Shown: in pieces, positions 16,216 through 26,814 of the stretch
How the letters are laid out: each line of letters begins with the position of its first letter
Numbering within the stretch: the first letter of the stretch is position 1
Assembly: GCA_902802305.1 (NCBI GenBank)
Contig: CADCLG010000010.1
Span: 1 to 64,000, forward strand
From: an uncultured Spirochaetaceae bacterium
GTDB taxonomy: Bacteria; Spirochaetota; Spirochaetia; Treponematales; Treponemataceae
Reading direction: 5' to 3'
Length of the DNA: 64,000 nt
Position numbers and translations under genes: made by a program
Notes under the pieces: model-generated
Databases searched by the model: none
What the model was told of the DNA's origin: nothing
What the model saw: the letters and a program-made list of their open reading frames with translations, nothing else

Positions 16216-19200
16216 ATGAAAACTCTTTATGAGCAATCTTTTGAACACGATTCATGTGGAATTGGTGCAGTTGTAAATATTGATGGAAAAGCAGATCGTA
16301 AAATCATCGATAATGCACTGAGTATTGTAGAAAAACTTGAACACAGGGCAGGTAAGGATGCAAGTGGTGAAACTGGAGACGGCGTTGGAATCCTTTCTCA
16401 AATCTGCCACAAGTTTTTTACAAAAGCGGCAGCAAAAATCGGTATAACCCTTGGAGAAGAGCGAGATTATGGTATAGGAATGTTCTTTTTTCCTGCCGAC
16501 AAACTGATTCGTGCTCAGGCAATGCGAATGATTGAAAACCTTAGCAAAAAGGAAAAACTCAAGTTTTTAGGTTGGCGCGAAGTTCCTGTGTGTGAAGAAG
16601 TTTTAGGTTCAAAAGCCCGCGAATGTATGCCTTGTATCATGCAGTGCTTTATTGAACGCCCTGAAAACTGCAAAAAAGGCCTTGAATTTGATCGATGCCT
16701 CTACATTCTCCGCCGTCAGTTTGAAAAAACTCAGCTTAATACCTATGTTGTTTCACTTTCAAGCCGCACGATTGTTTACAAAGGAATGTTCCTTGTTCAT
16801 CAGTTGCGTTCATTTTATAAAGATTTGCAATCACCTGATTTTACATCATCCCTTGCAATTGTCCATTCACGATTTTCTACAAATACACAGCCAAGCTGGC
16901 AGCGCGCTCATCCTAACCGCCTGATTGCCCATAACGGAGAAATCAATACAATCCGCGGAAACGTTGACAGAATGTTAGCCCGCGAAGAAACAATGGATTC
17001 TCCATATTTGAATGATGAAGAAATGAAAAAGGTTCTTCCCACTGTAGATTCAACTGGTTCGGATTCAGCAATGCTTGATAATACACTTGAGTTTTTGATG
17101 ATGAACGGAACTCCGCTTCCTCTTGCAGTTATGATGTGTATCCCAGAACCATGGAAGCATGATGAAGCAATGAGCGGTGAAAAGAGGGATTTTTATCATT
17201 ATTGGGCAACAATGATGGAAAGTTGGGATGGCCCTGCTGCAATTTTGTTCAGTGATGGTGATATTCTTGGTGCAACTCTCGACAGAAACGGACTCCGCCC
17301 AAGTCGTTATTACATTACAAAAGACAATATGCTCATTCTTTCAAGTGAAGTAGGCGTACTTGATATTCCTGAAGAAAATATTGTAAAAAAATCCCGCCTT
17401 ATGCCAGGAAGAATCTTGCTTGTAGATACAGTTCAGAAAAAAATCATTTCTGATGAAGAATGTAAAAACAATTATGCTAAGGAATATCCTTATGGCGAAT
17501 GGCTTGATAAGAACCTTCTTCATCTTGCAGACCTTAAAATCCCAAACAAGAAGATTCCTGTTTATACTCAGACAGAACGCGATATTATGTACCGGGCTTT
17601 TGGTTGGAATTATGAAGATGTTAACGAAATGATACTTCCAATGGCAAAAATGGGCATAGAACCAACCGCGTCTATGGGAATAGACACTCCACTTGCAGTT
17701 TTATCAGACAAGCATCCGCCACTTTACAGCTATTTTAAGCAGTTATTTGCCCAGGTTACCAATCCTCCAATCGACAGCCTCCGCGAAAAAATTGTCACAG
17801 ACACGACGGTTTATGTGGGTTCAGACGGCAATCTTCTGGAACCAAACAGCTCCAACTGTACCGTCCTGGAAATCAACAATCCAATCTTGACCGGCGTAGA
17901 TATCTTAAAAATCAAAGCCCTTAATAAACCCGGCTACAAGGCAAGCACAATCCCAATTTTGTATTATAAAAATACTTCCCTTGAAGCCGCAATTGACAGC
18001 GTATTTAATGATATCGAAAAACAGTATTACGAAGGCAGCAATATTATGATTCTTTCTGACCGTGGAGTAGATGAAAGTCACGTTGCAATTCCTTCCTTGC
18101 TTGCCGTAAGTGCCGTCGAACAGTACTTAATCCGTACAAAAAAGCGTACAAAGATTTCAATCATTCTTGAAAGTGCCGAAGTTCGTGATGTTCATCAGGC
18201 TGCAATGTGTCTTGGTTTTGGTGCACGGGCTGTTAATCCATACCTGGCACACGAATGTATCGCCGAACTTATTGACCAGAAGCTTCTGGATAAGGATTAT
18301 CACACAGCAATTGATGACTATAATAAGGCACTTTTAAACGGAATTGTAAAAATCGCGGCAAAAATGGGAATCAGCTGTATTCAATCTTACCAGTCAGCCC
18401 AGATTTTTGAAGCTGTCGGAATCAGCAAAGAAGTAATCGATAAATATTTTACAAATACAGTTAGTCGTGTAGGTGGAATTACTCTCAAAGAAATCGAAGA
18501 AGACGTAAACTTCCATCATAACAGAGCATTTGATCCTCTTGGATTAACGGTAAATACTCATCTCGATTCTGTCGGAAATCACAAAATGAGACGTGGACCA
18601 ACCTGCGAAGACCATCTTTATTCACCAGAAACAATTATTGCCCTTCAGCAGGCAACAAAAAATGGTGATTATACCCGCTTTAAGGAATATACTGCTTTAG
18701 TTGATGATGAAAAACGTCCTCACACCTTGCGAAGTCTTTTTGAATTTAAGTTTGCAGAAGATGGTGGTATTCCAATTGAAGAAGTAGAAAGTGTAGATTT
18801 AATAGTAGAAAGATTCAAAACTGGTGCCATGTCCTATGGTTCAATCAGCGAAGAAGCCCATAAATGTATGGCAAAAGCAATGAATCATCTGCATGGAAAA
18901 TCCAATTCTGGTGAAGGCGGTGAAAATCCTGAAAGACTTGGAACTGAATATAATTCTGCAATTAAACAGGTTGCTTCAGGTCGTTTTGGGGTTACCGAAG
19001 AATATCTGCTTAGTGCAAAAGAAATCCAAATTAAAATAGCACAGGGAGCAAAACCAGGAGAAGGCGGACATCTTCCTGGAAAAAAAGTTTATCCATGGAT
19101 TGCCCGAACACGTTATGCAACTCCTGGGGTAGCCTTGATTTCGCCACCACCTCATCATGATATTTATTCTATAGAAGATTTAGCCCAGCTGATTTACGAT

Positions 19201-20730
19201 TTGAAAAATGCAAACCGAAAAGCCAGAATCAGTGTAAAGCTTGTAAGTGAGGCTGGGGTAGGAACAATTGCTTCTGGAGTTGCAAAAGCTGGTGCACAGG
19301 TAATCTTAATTTCTGGTCATGACGGTGGAACTGGTGCGGCTCCAATTTCTTCAATTCATCATGCAGGCCTGCCTTGGGAGCTGGGACTTGCAGAGACTCA
19401 TCAGACTTTAATTCAAAATGGGCTTAGAAGCCGTGTGCGAATTGAAACCGATGGAAAGCTTATGAGCGGACGTGATGTAATTATTGCAGCCTTGCTTGGA
19501 GCAGAGGAGTTTGGATTTGCAACCGCACCTCTTATTTCGATGGGTTGTGCAATGATGCGAGCCTGCCAGAAAGACACCTGTCCTTTTGGTGTTGCAACTC
19601 AAAATAGTGAACTTCGCAAACGATTTACAGGAAAACCAGAATATGTTGAAAACTTTATGAAGTTTATTGCTCAGGAAATGCGGGAATATATGGCAAAACT
19701 CGGTATACGAACTGTAGATGAGCTTGTTGGAAGAACCGATTTGCTGGGATTAAAGAAAAATCCTGCTGGTGGACACGCAAAACTGCTTGATTTGTCACGA
19801 CTTCTTGCAAAAGCTCAGACAGAAAACGCAAAAACTCATTTTGAAGCTGAAGATGTTTTTGATTTTGGGCTTAAAAATACTCTTGATGAAAAAGTTCTTC
19901 TTAAAGAATGGAAAAGCGGTAAGTTTGACAAAATTAAGGTTAAGAGTACCGACCGTTCCTTTGGAACAATTCTTGGAAGTGAGATTCAAAAAGCTTTTGG
20001 TGGAAAAATCGAAGATGATACTTATTGTGTAAATGTAGAAGGTGGCGGAGGACAGTCATTCGGTGCTTTTATTCCAAAAGGATTAACCTTGAACCTTGAA
20101 GGGGATGCAAATGACTATTTTGGAAAAGGCTTGAGTGGCGGAAAACTGGTTATTCATCCTTCTACAACTTCAAATCTTGCTGCAGAAGAAAATATTATTA
20201 TTGGAAACGTTGCTCTTTTTGGCGCAACCAGTGGAGAAGCCTATATAAACGGTGTAGCAGGTGAACGATTTGCTGTACGTAATTCAGGTGCGACTGCTGT
20301 TGTGGAAGGTTGCGGCGATCATGGTCTTGAATATATGACGGGCGGTCTGGTTGCGATTTTAGGACCAACAGGAAGAAATCTTGCTGCCGGAATGAGCGGA
20401 GGAATTGCCTTTGTTCTTGATGAGAGTCACAACTTGTATAAAAAAGTTAACAAAGAATTGGTTAGTATGGAAGATATTACGACTGTACATGATAAAGAAC
20501 TTTTATTCCGCCTTATCAACAATCATTTTAAGGAAACAGGTTCAAAGGTTGCAGAACGAATCCTTTCCAATTTCGATGAATCACTTAGTAATTTTAAGAA
20601 AATCATACCAAACGACTACAAGAAAATGCTTGAAGAAATTGCAAAAAGTGAGCAAAAGGGTTCCAGCCACGAAGAAGCGGTAATGGAAGCATTTAAAATT
20701 GTTACAAATACAGCGTCCAGCGTGGCATAA
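16216..20730 (+). CDS. gltB: Glutamate synthase large subunit
   Basis: 1504 residues from the ATG at 16216, preceded by GGGGG at 16201-16205. An in-frame ATG at 16183 would add 11 residues that do not look native. The catalytic Cys of the class-II glutaminase is in HDSCGIGAV near residue 14, with a short propeptide as usual. Next come the central domain (about 470-780), the FMN/synthase barrel with the 3Fe-4S cysteines Cys1111, Cys1117 and Cys1122 (CAMMRACQKDTC), and the C-terminal GXGXG beta-helix. It converts glutamine plus 2-oxoglutarate to two glutamates, with electrons from GltD. gltD follows 16 bp downstream. Expression may be controlled at the leader hairpin. Confidence 0.97.
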   Translation: MKTLYEQSFEHDSCGIGAVVNIDGKADRKIIDNALSIVEKLEHRAGKDASGETGDGVGILSQICHKFFTKAAAKIGITLGEERDYGIGMFFFPADKLIRAQAMRMIENLSKKEKLKFLGWREVPVCEEVLGSKARECMPCIMQCFIERPENCKKGLEFDRCLYILRRQFEKTQLNTYVVSLSSRTIVYKGMFLVHQLRSFYKDLQSPDFTSSLAIVHSRFSTNTQPSWQRAHPNRLIAHNGEINTIRGNVDRMLAREETMDSPYLNDEEMKKVLPTVDSTGSDSAMLDNTLEFLMMNGTPLPLAVMMCIPEPWKHDEAMSGEKRDFYHYWATMMESWDGPAAILFSDGDILGATLDRNGLRPSRYYITKDNMLILSSEVGVLDIPEENIVKKSRLMPGRILLVDTVQKKIISDEECKNNYAKEYPYGEWLDKNLLHLADLKIPNKKIPVYTQTERDIMYRAFGWNYEDVNEMILPMAKMGIEPTASMGIDTPLAVLSDKHPPLYSYFKQLFAQVTNPPIDSLREKIVTDTTVYVGSDGNLLEPNSSNCTVLEINNPILTGVDILKIKALNKPGYKASTIPILYYKNTSLEAAIDSVFNDIEKQYYEGSNIMILSDRGVDESHVAIPSLLAVSAVEQYLIRTKKRTKISIILESAEVRDVHQAAMCLGFGARAVNPYLAHECIAELIDQKLLDKDYHTAIDDYNKALLNGIVKIAAKMGISCIQSYQSAQIFEAVGISKEVIDKYFTNTVSRVGGITLKEIEEDVNFHHNRAFDPLGLTVNTHLDSVGNHKMRRGPTCEDHLYSPETIIALQQATKNGDYTRFKEYTALVDDEKRPHTLRSLFEFKFAEDGGIPIEEVESVDLIVERFKTGAMSYGSISEEAHKCMAKAMNHLHGKSNSGEGGENPERLGTEYNSAIKQVASGRFGVTEEYLLSAKEIQIKIAQGAKPGEGGHLPGKKVYPWIARTRYATPGVALISPPPHHDIYSIEDLAQLIYDLKNANRKARISVKLVSEAGVGTIASGVAKAGAQVILISGHDGGTGAAPISSIHHAGLPWELGLAETHQTLIQNGLRSRVRIETDGKLMSGRDVIIAALLGAEEFGFATAPLISMGCAMMRACQKDTCPFGVATQNSELRKRFTGKPEYVENFMKFIAQEMREYMAKLGIRTVDELVGRTDLLGLKKNPAGGHAKLLDLSRLLAKAQTENAKTHFEAEDVFDFGLKNTLDEKVLLKEWKSGKFDKIKVKSTDRSFGTILGSEIQKAFGGKIEDDTYCVNVEGGGGQSFGAFIPKGLTLNLEGDANDYFGKGLSGGKLVIHPSTTSNLAAEENIIIGNVALFGATSGEAYINGVAGERFAVRNSGATAVVEGCGDHGLEYMTGGLVAILGPTGRNLAAGMSGGIAFVLDESHNLYKKVNKELVSMEDITTVHDKELLFRLINNHFKETGSKVAERILSNFDESLSNFKKIIPNDYKKMLEEIAKSEQKGSSHEEAVMEAFKIVTNTASSVA

Positions 20731-20746
20731 AACAGGGGGCAGAATT

Positions 20747-22240
20747 ATGGGAAAAAATACCGGATTTATGGAATATAAAAGAACAAATAACGTAGACATT
20801 CCTCCAAAAGAAAGAATCTGCAATTTTGAGGAGTTTCATCTTCCTTTGGATGAAAATGCACGTAGAACTCAGGCTGCCCGCTGTATGGATTGCGGCGTAC
20901 CAATGTGTCAGAGCGCAATTCGATTAAAGGGGATGGTTACAGGTTGTCCTCTTCATAATTATATTCCTGAATGGAATGATGCGCTTTATAACGGTCAGTT
21001 TGATATGGCAGCCTGGAGACTTTTAAAAACTTCAAGTTTTCCTGAGTTTACCGGTCGTGTCTGTCCGGCTCTCTGTGAAAAGGCCTGTAATTGTGGCAGT
21101 AGGGAAGATGATGCAGTTACGATTCATGACAACGAATTATACATTATTGAACATGCTTTTGAATCAGGTTATATGCAGCCTCAGATTCCAAAAACTCGCA
21201 GTGAAAAAAGAGTTGCCGTTGTTGGTTCTGGTCCAAGCGGACTTGCCGTTGCAGATTTGCTCAATCGACGTGGCCATAATGTAACAGTTTTTGAACGGGA
21301 TGACAGAATTGGCGGGCTTTTGATGTACGGTATTCCAAACATGAAGCTCGACAAAAAAATCATTGACCGTCGTGTAGAGCTGATGAAAAAAGAAGGCGTT
21401 GAGTTTGTTACAGGAAAAGATATACGCACAAAAGAAGACGCAGAAGAGCTTCTTTCACGTTTTGATGCCGTAGCCTTGTGTTGTGGCGCCAAAAAAGCAA
21501 GACCGTTATCAGCTGCAGGTACAGAAATCGATGGAAAAGCTGTTGATGGAATTATGTTTGCAGTTGACTGGCTTAAAAGTATTACAAAAAGCCTTTTAGA
21601 TTCAAATCTCACCGACGCCGCTTTCATAACTGCAAAGGATAAACACGTCATCGTCCTGGGCGGAGGTGATACTGGAAACGACTGCACAGGAAGTGCAATC
21701 CGTCTTGGTTGCAAGAGCATTACCCAATTGGAAATGATGCCTTGTCCTCCTGTAAAACGCGCTGCCGACAATCCTTGGCCGGAGTGGCCTAAAGTTTTAA
21801 AAGTTGATTACGGTGCCGAAGAATCAATTTATAAATTTGGACATGACCCGCGGATTTACAAAACTACAATCAAGGAAGTTTACAGCAAGGATGGAAAAAT
21901 TTGCGGTGTAAAGACAGTTCAGGTTGAGTTCCGAATGATTGAAGGGAAACGTACTCTTTGCGAAATCGAAGGCAGCGAAAAAGACTTGCCATGCGACTTA
22001 CTTTTGATAGCCGCCGGATTCTTGGGAGCTGAAAATTACACTGCCCAAGCTTTTGGAGTCACTCTTACCCAAAGGAATACAGTTGAAACTCAAGAGGCTT
22101 GTTATAAAACCAATGTCGAAAAAGTCTTCACAGCCGGAGACATGCACCGTGGCCAGTCGCTTGTAGTCTGGGCAATTACAGAAGGCCGTGAATGTGCAAA
22201 ACAGATTGATGAATACCTGATGGGTTATAGCAATGTTTGA
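20747..22240 (+). CDS. gltD: Glutamate synthase NADPH-dependent small subunit
   Basis: 497 residues. The ATG at 20747 follows GGGGG at 20735-20739, a site nearly identical to that of gltB. Two Cys clusters for 4Fe-4S centres lie in the first 110 residues ([10 protein letters not shown] with GCPLHN, and [12 protein letters not shown]). An FAD-binding [13 protein letters not shown] segment and an NADPH-binding GGGDTGNDC segment follow. It passes electrons from NADPH to GltB. The end overlaps purF by 8 bp, so purF translation is likely coupled. Confidence 0.97.
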   Translation: MGKNTGFMEYKRTNNVDIPPKERICNFEEFHLPLDENARRTQAARCMDCGVPMCQSAIRLKGMVTGCPLHNYIPEWNDALYNGQFDMAAWRLLKTSSFPEFTGRVCPALCEKACNCGSREDDAVTIHDNELYIIEHAFESGYMQPQIPKTRSEKRVAVVGSGPSGLAVADLLNRRGHNVTVFERDDRIGGLLMYGIPNMKLDKKIIDRRVELMKKEGVEFVTGKDIRTKEDAEELLSRFDAVALCCGAKKARPLSAAGTEIDGKAVDGIMFAVDWLKSITKSLLDSNLTDAAFITAKDKHVIVLGGGDTGNDCTGSAIRLGCKSITQLEMMPCPPVKRAADNPWPEWPKVLKVDYGAEESIYKFGHDPRIYKTTIKEVYSKDGKICGVKTVQVEFRMIEGKRTLCEIEGSEKDLPCDLLLIAAGFLGAENYTAQAFGVTLTQRNTVETQEACYKTNVEKVFTAGDMHRGQSLVVWAITEGRECAKQIDEYLMGYSNV

Positions 22241-23666
22241 TAAGGATAATAATAGTTTTTTAGATAATAATTCAGACAAGCTTCAGGATAAATGCGGGGT
22301 AGTAGGGATTTTTAATTCTCCACGAGCCGCAAGCTTGTCTTATTTTGCTTTATATTCTCTACAGCACCGCGGACAGGAAAGCGCAGGAATTGCAGTCAGC
22401 GATGGAGAAAAAGTTCGCCTCCATAAGTCCATGGGTCTGGTTTCAGAAGTTTTTTCACCTTCAGAACTGTCTGCTTTGCCGGGAAATATTGCTGTAGCAC
22501 ATGTCCGCTATGCAACTGCCGGTGGAAAAACTGTAGAAAATGCTCAGCCAATGGTAAATAACTTTATTCTTGGAACTCTCGCCCTGGCTCATAACGGGCA
22601 GCTTACCAATTATGCTGAGATTGAAGAACAACTTGCCTTGAATGGAAGTACTTTTTCTTCTTCCAGTGATACAGAAGTTATTTTAAAACTGATTGCAAAA
22701 GATTATAAGCAGGGACTTGAGCAGGCTGTTAAAAATACCGTCCGCCAGATAAAAGGTTCTTTTGCCCTCACAATTATGACAAAAGATACATTAATCGGCG
22801 TTCGTGATCCTAATGGAATCAGACCGCTGGTTTTAGGAAAAATCCCTTCTGATAGTAATCTTGAGCAGGAAGAAAGTGAGCCTGCCTATATTCTTGCTTC
22901 TGAAACTTGTGCAATAGATGCTGTTAATGGCGAATATATCCGTGATATTGAGCCGGGAGAAATTGTCATAATCACAAAAGAGGGAATAAAATCCATTCCA
23001 TCAGAAATACGGGCTCCAAAACGGACCTGCATTTTTGAATATGTTTATTTTGCCCGTCCAGACAGCGTAATTGATGGCATTCCAGTTCAAAAAGCCCGCG
23101 AAATGATGGGAGCTCAGCTTGCCCTTGAGGATACCGTCTCCGCAGATGTAGTAATTGGGGTTCCAGACAGTGGAATTGGAGCAGCTCTGGGCTATTCACG
23201 ACAAAAAAAGATTCCTTATGTAATGGGAATTGTAAAAAACAAATATACAGGAAGAACTTTTATTGCTCCAACCCAAAAAGAACGGGAAAACATGGTTTTT
23301 GTCAAACTTAATGCAATCCGCTCAGATTTAGAAGGTAAGCGTGTAATTGTAATTGATGATTCAATTGTGCGTGGAACTACAAGCCGCCGTCTGGTTCAGA
23401 TTTTAAGACGGGCAGGAGCAAAGGAAGTTCATTTTAGAGTCAGTTCACCACCGGTAAAGTTCCCCTGTCATCTTGGCATAGATACTCCTACAAAAGCAGA
23501 ATTAATAAGTTCCGCTCATGATGTAGAAGAAATCCGTCAGGAAATAGGAGCAGATAGTCTTGCCTTTATAAGTCTTAAAGGAATGATTTCTGCTCTGAGT
23601 TCCTGCTGTCCTTCAAGTGACGGTTTTTGTGAAGGCTGCTTTAGTGGAGAATATCCAGTCCGTTAA
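22233..23666 (+). CDS. purF: Amidophosphoribosyltransferase
   Basis: 477 residues. A propeptide of about 20 residues precedes the glutaminase Cys in DKCGVVGIF, as in the Fe-S (Bacillus-type) class. Ligand cysteines are visible in TCIFEYVYF, FPCHLGID and SSCCPSSDGFCEGC. The PRPP loop is VIVIDDSIVRGTTSRR. It starts de novo purine synthesis by making phosphoribosylamine from PRPP and glutamine. Its ATG lies inside the gltD end, an unusual operon partner that links purine entry to glutamate synthase. Its last 26 bases overlap the 3' end of carB on the other strand. Confidence 0.97.
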   Translation: MFDKDNNSFLDNNSDKLQDKCGVVGIFNSPRAASLSYFALYSLQHRGQESAGIAVSDGEKVRLHKSMGLVSEVFSPSELSALPGNIAVAHVRYATAGGKTVENAQPMVNNFILGTLALAHNGQLTNYAEIEEQLALNGSTFSSSSDTEVILKLIAKDYKQGLEQAVKNTVRQIKGSFALTIMTKDTLIGVRDPNGIRPLVLGKIPSDSNLEQEESEPAYILASETCAIDAVNGEYIRDIEPGEIVIITKEGIKSIPSEIRAPKRTCIFEYVYFARPDSVIDGIPVQKAREMMGAQLALEDTVSADVVIGVPDSGIGAALGYSRQKKIPYVMGIVKNKYTGRTFIAPTQKERENMVFVKLNAIRSDLEGKRVIVIDDSIVRGTTSRRLVQILRRAGAKEVHFRVSSPPVKFPCHLGIDTPTKAELISSAHDVEEIRQEIGADSLAFISLKGMISALSSCCPSSDGFCEGCFSGEYPVR

Positions 23667-26600
23667 TTTCATTCTTTATATCTACAAGACTAAAGTTATC
23701 TTCTGAATAAGAACTCTTCAGACAGTCTGCAAGGGCATTTGCCGTATCAATTGCGGTAAGACATTCAATGTCTTTTTCTACTGCATGTCTACGAAACTTG
23801 ACACTTTCAGAATCTGGATCACGACCTTTTGCTGAGGTTGAAAGCACATAAGTGATTTTTCCCGAATCCAGAAGAGTAATGATATTGTCATTTTGATTTT
23901 CGTGCACTTTATATACATGAGTTACAGGAAGTCCGGAGGCGGCAATTGTGTTTGCGTTTCTTTCGGTTCCATAAAGCTTGAATCCTAAATCATAAAAACG
24001 CTTTGCAAGGGCAGGAAGCTCCGGTAAATCCATCTTTTTAACACTGAACAAAATGCCATAATCCGAATTATCACTTTTTTCTGATTTTCTATCACTTTCT
24101 GGACGTATAAGCTTGATTTTTGCAGCTGTAAAGCCTTTGTACATAGCTTCAATTCTTGTTTCTGCAATTCCAAGAACTTCGCCGGTTGATTTCATCTCTG
24201 GACCAAGAGCTGTATCAACATCATTCAATTTTTCAAAGCTGAAAACCGGTACTTTTACGGCAAAATAATTTGGCGTTCGGTATAGACCAGTTCCAAATCC
24301 CATTTCTGTTATCTTTTCGCCCATCATTGCACGGGTAGCAAGCTCTACCATAGGGACGCCAGTTACTTTACTGATATAAGGCACGGTACGGCTTGAACGA
24401 GGATTTGCTTCAATAATATACAAATCATCCTTATAAATCAGATACTGAATGTTTACGATTCCTTTTGTTTTAAGGGCAAGAGCAAGATCTGTAGACTGGC
24501 GGACAATTTTTTCTTTCAACTCAGGAGTAATACTCCAGCTAGGGTAAGTTGCAATTGAATCCCCGGAATGAATACCAGTTCTTTCAACATGCTGCATAAT
24601 TCCTGGAATAAGGACATTTTCTCCATCACAAATACAGTCAACTTCCAGTTCAAGACCTTCCATATATTTATCAATCAAAACCGGATTTTCGATTTTTTGT
24701 CTTAAAATGATTGCCATGTATTCTTTTACATCTGCGCTTGTATGGGCAATAATCATATTCTGTCCACCCAAAACATAACTTGGGCGCAATAATACCGGAT
24801 ATCCAATTCTTGCGGCGGCTTCCAGAGCCTGAACTTCTGTAAAAACGGTCATTCCACGGGGACGGTTGATTTTTAGACGGTCGCAAAGCTCTTCAAAACG
24901 TTCTCTGTCTTCTGCCAGGTCAATTGCATCTGCACTTGTACCAAAAATTGGAATGCCCTGCTGGTCAAGAAACTTAGTAAGATTTATGGCAGTCTGACCA
25001 CCAAAGGCAACTACAACACCAATTGGTTTTTCGGTATTGATTACGTTCATTACATCTTTAGGGGTAAGGGGTTCAAAATAAAGTCTGTCGGCTGTATCAA
25101 AGTCTGTTGAAACGGTTTCGGGATTGTTATTTACAATGGCAACTTCATAGCCGAGTTTTTTTAAGGCCCAGACACATTGTACGGAAGCATAATCAAACTC
25201 AATTCCCTGGCCAATTCTGATTGGACCTGAACCAAGAACGATTACTGTGCCCTTTGACTTTTTCTGAGCTTCTTTTACTTCCTTCAAATAAGTTTCTGCT
25301 TCGTTTTCTCCATCACAGGTTGAATAAAAATATGGAGTTTCTGCGGCAAACTCTCCGGCACAAGTATCGACCATTTTAAAGGATTTAGGTTCAAAATGAA
25401 GGTTTTCTCTTGCGATACGTTCGATTTTCCACAAAAACCATCTGTCAATCTGGGTGATTTCGTGAACATCTTCAACAGTAAGAATCTGACGTTTTAAGGC
25501 TTCGTAAATTGCAAAAATGCGACGGTCAGAGCTTTCTCCAACTGCAAGAATTATATTGCGGTTAGATTCATTTTTAAAAGCAGGCAGTTCAAGGGAATCT
25601 GTCTTTAATTCTGCACCACGCACTGCTTTAAGAAGTGCTTCTTCAAAGTTTTGTCCAATTGCCATAACTTCGCCGGTTGCTTTCATCTGAGTTCCAAGAG
25701 TACGTTTTCCATAAACAAACTTATCAAAAGGGAACTTTGGCATTTTTACAACAACATAATCCAAAACCGGTTCAAAACAAGCCTTTGTCTTTTTTGTAAC
25801 AAAGTTTGGAATCTCATCAAGTGTAAGTCCTACGGCAATAAAGGCAGCAACTTTTGCTATTGGATAGCCGGTTGCCTTACTTGCCAGAGCCGATGAACGG
25901 GAAACACGCGGATTTACTTCAATTACGGCATATTCAAAAGAATCCGGTTTAAGAGCAAACTGACAGTTACAGCCACCTTCAATCTTCAATTCACTGATTA
26001 TGTTAAGGGCAGCGGTTCTGAGCATTTGGTATTCTTTGTCGGCAAGGGTAACGGTCGGAGCAACTACAATAGAATCTCCTGTATGAACACCAACCGGGTC
26101 AAGATTTTCCATAGAACAAACGGTAATTACGTTTCCCTGACTGTCGCGCATAACTTCAAACTCAATTTCCTTCCAGCCAGAAATACATTTTTCTACCAGA
26201 ATCTGGTGGATAGGTGAGCGGTGAAGTCCATTTTTTACAATTTCGTCTAATTCGGCTTCTGTACGACAGATTCCGCCACCAGTTCCACCCAAAGTAAAGG
26301 CAGGTCTTATAATTGCAGGAAGACCAATTTCTTTATGTACAAAATCGATTGCAGCTTCGTAGGTGGTAACAACCTTTGACGGAATTACCGGCTCCCCAAT
26401 TTTTTCCATTGTATCTTTGAATATCTGACGGTCTTCGGCTTTATCAATTGTTTCAGGATTTGCACCCAAAAGCTGAACTCCGTGGCTTTCCAAAAAGCCT
26501 GATTTTGCAAGCTCCATAGAAAGGGTAAGGGCCGTCTGACCACCAAGAGTCGAAAGCAGGGAATCGGGTTTTTCTTTTTCTATGATACGTTCAATTGTGC

Positions 26601-26814
26601 GTAAAGTGAGTGGCTCAATGTAGATTTTATCTGCCATGTGAGGGTCAGTCATCAAAGTTGCAGGATTTGAGTTTACAAGAACAACCTCAAGTCCAAGGCT
26701 TTTTAATGCCCGGCAAGCCTGGTTTCCCGCATAATCAAACTCTGCAGCCTGTCCAATTATAATAGGACCAGAACCAATAACCATAACCTTATGTATTTTT
26801 TTATTTAATGGCAT
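23641..26814 (-). CDS. carB: Carbamoyl-phosphate synthase large chain
   Basis: 1057 residues, the usual length. The chosen ATG (26814) has GGAG seven bases upstream, within the end of carA; a longer start would lie deeper inside carA. Two homologous ATP-grasp halves are clear, each beginning with a VIGSGP/VLGSGPIRIGQ loop (about residues 10 and 555), followed by the C-terminal MGS-like allosteric domain (about 930-1057). With CarA it makes carbamoyl phosphate for pyrimidine and arginine synthesis. Start overlaps the carA end by 10 bp; the stop lies inside purF on the opposite strand. Confidence 0.97.
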   Translation of the reverse strand: MPLNKKIHKVMVIGSGPIIIGQAAEFDYAGNQACRALKSLGLEVVLVNSNPATLMTDPHMADKIYIEPLTLRTIERIIEKEKPDSLLSTLGGQTALTLSMELAKSGFLESHGVQLLGANPETIDKAEDRQIFKDTMEKIGEPVIPSKVVTTYEAAIDFVHKEIGLPAIIRPAFTLGGTGGGICRTEAELDEIVKNGLHRSPIHQILVEKCISGWKEIEFEVMRDSQGNVITVCSMENLDPVGVHTGDSIVVAPTVTLADKEYQMLRTAALNIISELKIEGGCNCQFALKPDSFEYAVIEVNPRVSRSSALASKATGYPIAKVAAFIAVGLTLDEIPNFVTKKTKACFEPVLDYVVVKMPKFPFDKFVYGKRTLGTQMKATGEVMAIGQNFEEALLKAVRGAELKTDSLELPAFKNESNRNIILAVGESSDRRIFAIYEALKRQILTVEDVHEITQIDRWFLWKIERIARENLHFEPKSFKMVDTCAGEFAAETPYFYSTCDGENEAETYLKEVKEAQKKSKGTVIVLGSGPIRIGQGIEFDYASVQCVWALKKLGYEVAIVNNNPETVSTDFDTADRLYFEPLTPKDVMNVINTEKPIGVVVAFGGQTAINLTKFLDQQGIPIFGTSADAIDLAEDRERFEELCDRLKINRPRGMTVFTEVQALEAAARIGYPVLLRPSYVLGGQNMIIAHTSADVKEYMAIILRQKIENPVLIDKYMEGLELEVDCICDGENVLIPGIMQHVERTGIHSGDSIATYPSWSITPELKEKIVRQSTDLALALKTKGIVNIQYLIYKDDLYIIEANPRSSRTVPYISKVTGVPMVELATRAMMGEKITEMGFGTGLYRTPNYFAVKVPVFSFEKLNDVDTALGPEMKSTGEVLGIAETRIEAMYKGFTAAKIKLIRPESDRKSEKSDNSDYGILFSVKKMDLPELPALAKRFYDLGFKLYGTERNANTIAASGLPVTHVYKVHENQNDNIITLLDSGKITYVLSTSAKGRDPDSESVKFRRHAVEKDIECLTAIDTANALADCLKSSYSEDNFSLVDIKNEINGLDILH

